Source: Ignavibacteria bacterium
GTDB taxonomy: Bacteria > Bacteroidota > Ignavibacteria > Ignavibacteriales > Ignavibacteriaceae
NCBI GenBank assembly: GCA_029863735.1
Contig: JAOTUT010000059.1
Span: 1 to 7,770 of the forward strand
Direction: 5' to 3'
Length of the DNA: 7,770 nucleotides
The notes under the pieces were generated by a model, which made no database searches, was not told the origin of the DNA, and saw only the letters and a program-made list of their open reading frames with translations. Shown here in pieces: positions 5,667 through 7,770 of the stretch. Position 1 is the stretch's first letter, and each line of letters opens with the position of its first letter. Made by a program: the position numbers and the translations under genes.

Positions 5667-5927
5667 TCAAATCACAAATTTTATTGCCGGATGTGAGGAT
5701 AATTTCTGGAAAACTAAATCTCTCACGATTTCCGAAGGGACTTTCACGGAAATATTCAGGCTGAAGTATTTTCCTTTTTGGCTGATATTTGAAGCTGAAA
5801 GATCATATTCAAGATCAACAATAACGCTCTCAACGGCCTTGATCATTTCGTCTACACTTGATCCAATTATTTTATACTGCCACGTTGTTGGATAATCAAT
5901 TTCTGGTCTTTTACTTTCCAGGTTCAT
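5667..5927 (-). CDS. DUF493 (YbeD-like) family protein
   Basis: The 86-residue protein matches the small YbeD/DUF493 fold: YPTTWQYKIIGSSVDEM at 12-28, then a helix, then ASNISQKGKYFSLNISVKV at 45-63 (the SNxSxKGKYxSL core) and the closing VFQKLSSHPAIKFVI. The family has a ferredoxin-like, ACT-resembling fold and is thought to be regulatory, but no defined activity is established. The length is normal. A modest AAAGG site sits 5 nt before the ATG. It is the first gene of a two-gene minus-strand unit with the 191-residue protein downstream (7-nt gap), which makes that protein a candidate functional partner. Confidence 0.85.
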   Translation of the reverse strand: MNLESKRPEIDYPTTWQYKIIGSSVDEMIKAVESVIVDLEYDLSASNISQKGKYFSLNISVKVPSEIVRDLVFQKLSSHPAIKFVI

Positions 5928-6041
5928 AAAAGCCTTTGATTATTAATTATGTGTAACATTTGTTTAAAATTAAATAATGATTTGCTGTTTTTAAAGGTGT
6001 CCAATTATTTAATCCGGTGTTTGGTGTGTTTAAAATGAATT

Positions 6042-6062
6042 GGGGCTGAATTGTTCAGCCCC
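6042..6062 (-). terminator. Terminator hairpin after the 141-residue membrane protein gene
   Basis: A perfect 9-bp stem, GGGGCTGAA / TTCAGCCCC, has a 3-nt loop. It lies 21 nt past the stop of the minus-strand gene and is followed on that strand by ATTCATTTTA, a short interrupted U-tract. It separates this gene from the downstream DUF493 unit. Confidence 0.7.
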
Positions 6063-6083
6063 ACCTTTTATATTCGCCTAAAT

Positions 6084-6509
6084 TTAACTGACAACTGGCT
6101 TCGGTTCATATATCATTGCAGCAACAACACCCAGAATTACACATTGTATCAGGCCAAATATAAACCACTGAAAAATTAGTGAGTAGGGAACTGGATACAT
6201 CCAGTAAGTTTGATAAGCCCACACAAACGAATAGAACAGTCCAATATAAATACCGAACTTTATTCCTTCCATTATACCTTTATTCTCGTAGCCCTTAACA
6301 AAAATAAACGTAAAGAAAAAAGACCAGACCATTTCCGTAAGGAGTCTTATCCATTGTGTTGATTCAAGAACTTCCTGCGGTCTGAATAATGGTTTAACTT
6401 CCTCGCTCATATATGTCGGACCAAGAATTAAACCATGGACAACAAAGTTTGTAATCTCATACACAATAAAGATTACTATAAATGTAAGCCAGAATTTTTT
6501 TTGGTTCAT
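6084..6509 (-). CDS. Four-helix integral membrane protein of unknown function
   Basis: The 141-residue protein has four predicted membrane helices (about 7-29, 59-73, 80-103 and 108-133). Between helices 1 and 2 is a loop with FVVHGLILGPTYMSEE (22-37) and LFRPQEV. Helix 2 leads into FIFVKGYENKGIMEGIKFGIYIGL (68-91), and PVPYSLIFQWFIFGLI follows at 106-121. The KGYENKG-IMEG and HGxILGPxY elements look conserved rather than random and resemble a family of small bacterial membrane proteins I cannot name with certainty. No catalytic motif or substrate is evident. It has its own strong AAGGAGG site 4 nt before the ATG and its own terminator, so it is probably monocistronic. Confidence 0.82.
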   Translation of the reverse strand: MNQKKFWLTFIVIFIVYEITNFVVHGLILGPTYMSEEVKPLFRPQEVLESTQWIRLLTEMVWSFFFTFIFVKGYENKGIMEGIKFGIYIGLFYSFVWAYQTYWMYPVPYSLIFQWFIFGLIQCVILGVVAAMIYEPKPVVS

Positions 6510-6513
6510 AGCG

Positions 6514-6520
6514 CCTCCTT
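6514..6520 (-). promoter_or_regulatory. Strong Shine-Dalgarno site of the 141-residue membrane protein gene
   Basis: Read on the minus strand, AAGGAGG lies 4 nt before the ATG. It has the same sequence and spacing as the site of the DinB-like gene and fixes the start. Confidence 0.8.
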
Positions 6521-6576
6521 TTTGTTGATTGAAATCGAGTTGTTCAATGCAATAAATTTTTGCGGCAAACTAATAA

Positions 6577-6595
6577 TTGCTTCCCGAATAAGCAA
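6577..6595 (-). terminator. Weak hairpin after the right-hand EamA gene
   Basis: A 6-bp stem, TTGCTT / AAGCAA, with a 7-nt loop begins 19 nt after the EamA stop on the minus strand, followed by TTATTAG rather than a clean U-run. It may be a weak terminator; read-through into the next gene on the same strand is possible. Confidence 0.3.
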
Positions 6596-6614
6596 CTAAC
6601 ATTTTCTGTGGTTA

Positions 6615-7490
6615 TTATTCTTTATTAACCAAGAAAACGCCAATGGTGATGAGCAATCCACTAAAAACCATTAACCATGTAATTTCCTCGTTAAGAAAAA
6701 ACCCGGCAGCAGCAACCGTAACAAGTGGTTCAAGGTAAAGGAAGGCTCCCACTTTTGCTGATTCCATATCTCGTAAAGCTTGTGCCCAAATTACGTACGC
6801 AACTCCGGAACAAAAAAGTCCTAAAAACAAAATTAATAACCAGCCAATCCGAGAAAGATGAACGACCGATGCAATAGTTTCCGAATTAAGATTGAACGGG
6901 ATAATAATAGTCGCCATCATCAGAAAAAGATAAAGAATGGTCATCAGTGGAGAATACGTGAGTGAGATTTTTTTGTTCACGGTAGAGTAGACTCCCCAGG
7001 TAAATGCGCTGCCAAGGACAAGCAAGTCACCTTTGTTTTCTATAAGACCAATATTTGTAATATCTCCTTTTCCGAAGAGCAGCAGCAATCCAAAGATTGC
7101 CAACATAATTCCAAAAAATCCAAGTAGTGTTATTTTCTCTTTAAAGAAAATTAATCCCATAATTGCCATAAAAACCGGAGCTGTTCCTATTATCCACCCG
7201 GTGTTAGCAGCTGTTGTAAATTGCAATCCTGTTACCTGTATCCATAGGTGAAATACAGCAACAAGAGCTAAAATAAAAATCCAGCCATGGCTTTTAAGGT
7301 TAAGAGAAAAATTTCTTTTGGTTGATATTGCAATGAATGTTAAAAGAACTGAAGCAATAATTAGTCTGAGTATGATTATTGTAATAGGTTTTATTTCAAC
7401 GAGTAATGTTTTTGTGGCAACAAAGGAGGTTCCCCAAAAAACTACTGCAAGAAGTATGAGCAAATAACGACTTGATTTTCGATTGGTCAA
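6615..7490 (-). CDS. EamA/DMT-family transporter, complete
   Basis: The 291-residue protein has about ten membrane helices in two EamA repeats. Repeat 1 opens with VFWGTSFVATK (17-27) and closes with TGWIIGTAPVFMAIMGLIFFKE (97-118). Repeat 2 opens with SAFTWGVYSTVNKK (161-174) and closes with LYLEPLVTVAAAGFFLNEE (251-269). This is the classic architecture and length for metabolite or drug exporters; the substrate cannot be read. The only start that keeps the first helix is TTG at 7490, because no ATG occurs upstream in frame after the stop at 7497-7499 and the first internal Met is near residue 108. The TTG lies 6 nt after the dCMP deaminase stop with no good Shine-Dalgarno site, so translation is probably coupled. 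It differs clearly in sequence from the EamA gene at the left edge. Confidence 0.92.
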   Translation of the reverse strand: MTNRKSSRYLLILLAVVFWGTSFVATKTLLVEIKPITIIILRLIIASVLLTFIAISTKRNFSLNLKSHGWIFILALVAVFHLWIQVTGLQFTTAANTGWIIGTAPVFMAIMGLIFFKEKITLLGFFGIMLAIFGLLLLFGKGDITNIGLIENKGDLLVLGSAFTWGVYSTVNKKISLTYSPLMTILYLFLMMATIIIPFNLNSETIASVVHLSRIGWLLILFLGLFCSGVAYVIWAQALRDMESAKVGAFLYLEPLVTVAAAGFFLNEEITWLMVFSGLLITIGVFLVNKE

Positions 7491-7496
7491 ATTTGC

Positions 7497-7770
7497 TTAC
7501 TTAGACTTATCTGTTTTTTTAGCAGAGGAATAATTTTCAAGATCATAGTTTATAAGCTTGTTCGGCATGTTAGCTTTCGCTATTTCAACATCTGCATCGT
7601 TAAAGAATTTGATGGCCAGAGTATCATGATAATCTGAAAATACTACAACTCTTTTAACACCAGCAGCAATTAGAGCCTTTGCACAGGTTGTGCAAGGCAT
7701 ATTTGTAACGTACGCAGTTGAGCCTTTTATGTTGACACCGTGGGTTGTAGCCTGAACGAGTGCATTTATT
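7497..7770 (-). CDS. Deoxycytidylate (dCMP) deaminase, 5' end cut off by window edge
   Basis: The minus-strand frame is open to the window edge and encodes 90 residues of a zinc-dependent nucleotide deaminase. The zinc-ligand motif PCTTCAK is present, preceded by INALVQATTHGVNIKGSTAYVTN, which is the stretch that follows the catalytic HAE motif in dCMP deaminases; the HAE itself must lie just beyond the window. After PCTTCAK come ALIAAGVKRVVVFSDY and a short polar tail ending in KKTDKSK. The enzyme converts dCMP to dUMP, feeding thymidylate synthesis; related ComEB-type proteins share the domain. An internal ATG directly before PCTTC is not a real start because the family sequence continues upstream. 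The gene is followed after 6 nt by the EamA transporter gene on the same strand. Confidence 0.9.
   Translation of the reverse strand, partial: INALVQATTHGVNIKGSTAYVTNMPCTTCAKALIAAGVKRVVVFSDYHDTLAIKFFNDADVEIAKANMPNKLINYDLENYSSAKKTDKSK

Noticed and set aside
7033..7251. Plus-strand 72-codon open frame opposite the right-hand EamA gene
   Set aside because: It is antisense to a complete EamA gene with clear motifs in both repeats.
3..7490. The two EamA genes as a recent duplication flanking the region
   Set aside because: They share only general family architecture. Their helix-end motifs and lengths differ, and they lie in opposite orientations with different neighbours.
7698..7700. ATG directly before the PCTTC motif as the start of the deaminase
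   Set aside because: The in-frame upstream residues (NALVQATTHG and onward) match the family, so the gene continues beyond the window edge.
1..7770. CRISPR array, tRNA, rRNA, insertion sequence, phage or toxin-antitoxin genes
   Set aside because: No regularly spaced direct repeats, cloverleaf arms, transposase or integrase motifs, terminal repeats or toxin-antitoxin pair are visible on either strand.

Overview
The window is AT-rich chromosomal DNA with ordinary, densely packed bacterial genes. The set (POT peptide transporter, exported DinB-fold protein, DUF493 protein, and a rhodanese/DUF6132/DUF2892/DUF302/thioredoxin cluster) and the protein character point to the Bacteroidota/Ignavibacteriota/Chlorobiota side of the tree. 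Several genes have strong AAGGAGG-type Shine-Dalgarno sites, which are scarce in typical Bacteroidia, so an Ignavibacteria-like organism is my best guess. This is inference, not proof. I see no rRNA, tRNA, CRISPR array, insertion sequence or phage gene.

Layout. At the left edge is a 5'-truncated EamA/DMT transporter (+). It converges, across a hairpin, on an exported DinB-like protein (-). A 381-bp spacer with no gene then separates the divergent dinB-like gene from a complete proton-coupled oligopeptide transporter (+), which ends at a textbook terminator with a UUCG loop. Next is a compact five-gene + strand operon (3423-5027): membrane-anchored rhodanese, a DUF6132 small membrane protein, a DUF2892 small membrane protein, a DUF302 protein and a thioredoxin. 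The first three genes are joined by two ATGA stop/start overlaps. A long GC-rich hairpin separates this operon from a convergent two-gene unit (-): a DUF493 (YbeD-like) protein followed by an unrecognised 191-residue protein. Further right, all on the minus strand, come a four-helix membrane protein of unknown function with its own terminator, a complete EamA/DMT transporter starting at TTG, and the C-terminal half of a deoxycytidylate (dCMP) deaminase that runs off the right edge.

How the genes work together. The most coherent unit is the five-gene operon. A membrane-tethered rhodanese with an intact catalytic cysteine, two Cys-bearing small membrane proteins, a two-Cys DUF302 protein and a thioredoxin with WCGPCK suggest sulfane-sulfur (persulfide) handling and reduction at the inner face of the membrane. 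It resembles a split, expanded version of E. coli YgaP, which fuses rhodanese and DUF2892 domains. The dCMP deaminase and the right-hand EamA gene are 6 nt apart and probably co-transcribed. The other genes are individually recognisable transporters or small conserved proteins without an obvious shared pathway. I found no convincing defence system, mobile element or novel multi-gene machine. The least explained items are the 191-residue partner of the DUF493 protein, the 141-residue membrane protein and the 12-bp hairpin at 5034-5060.
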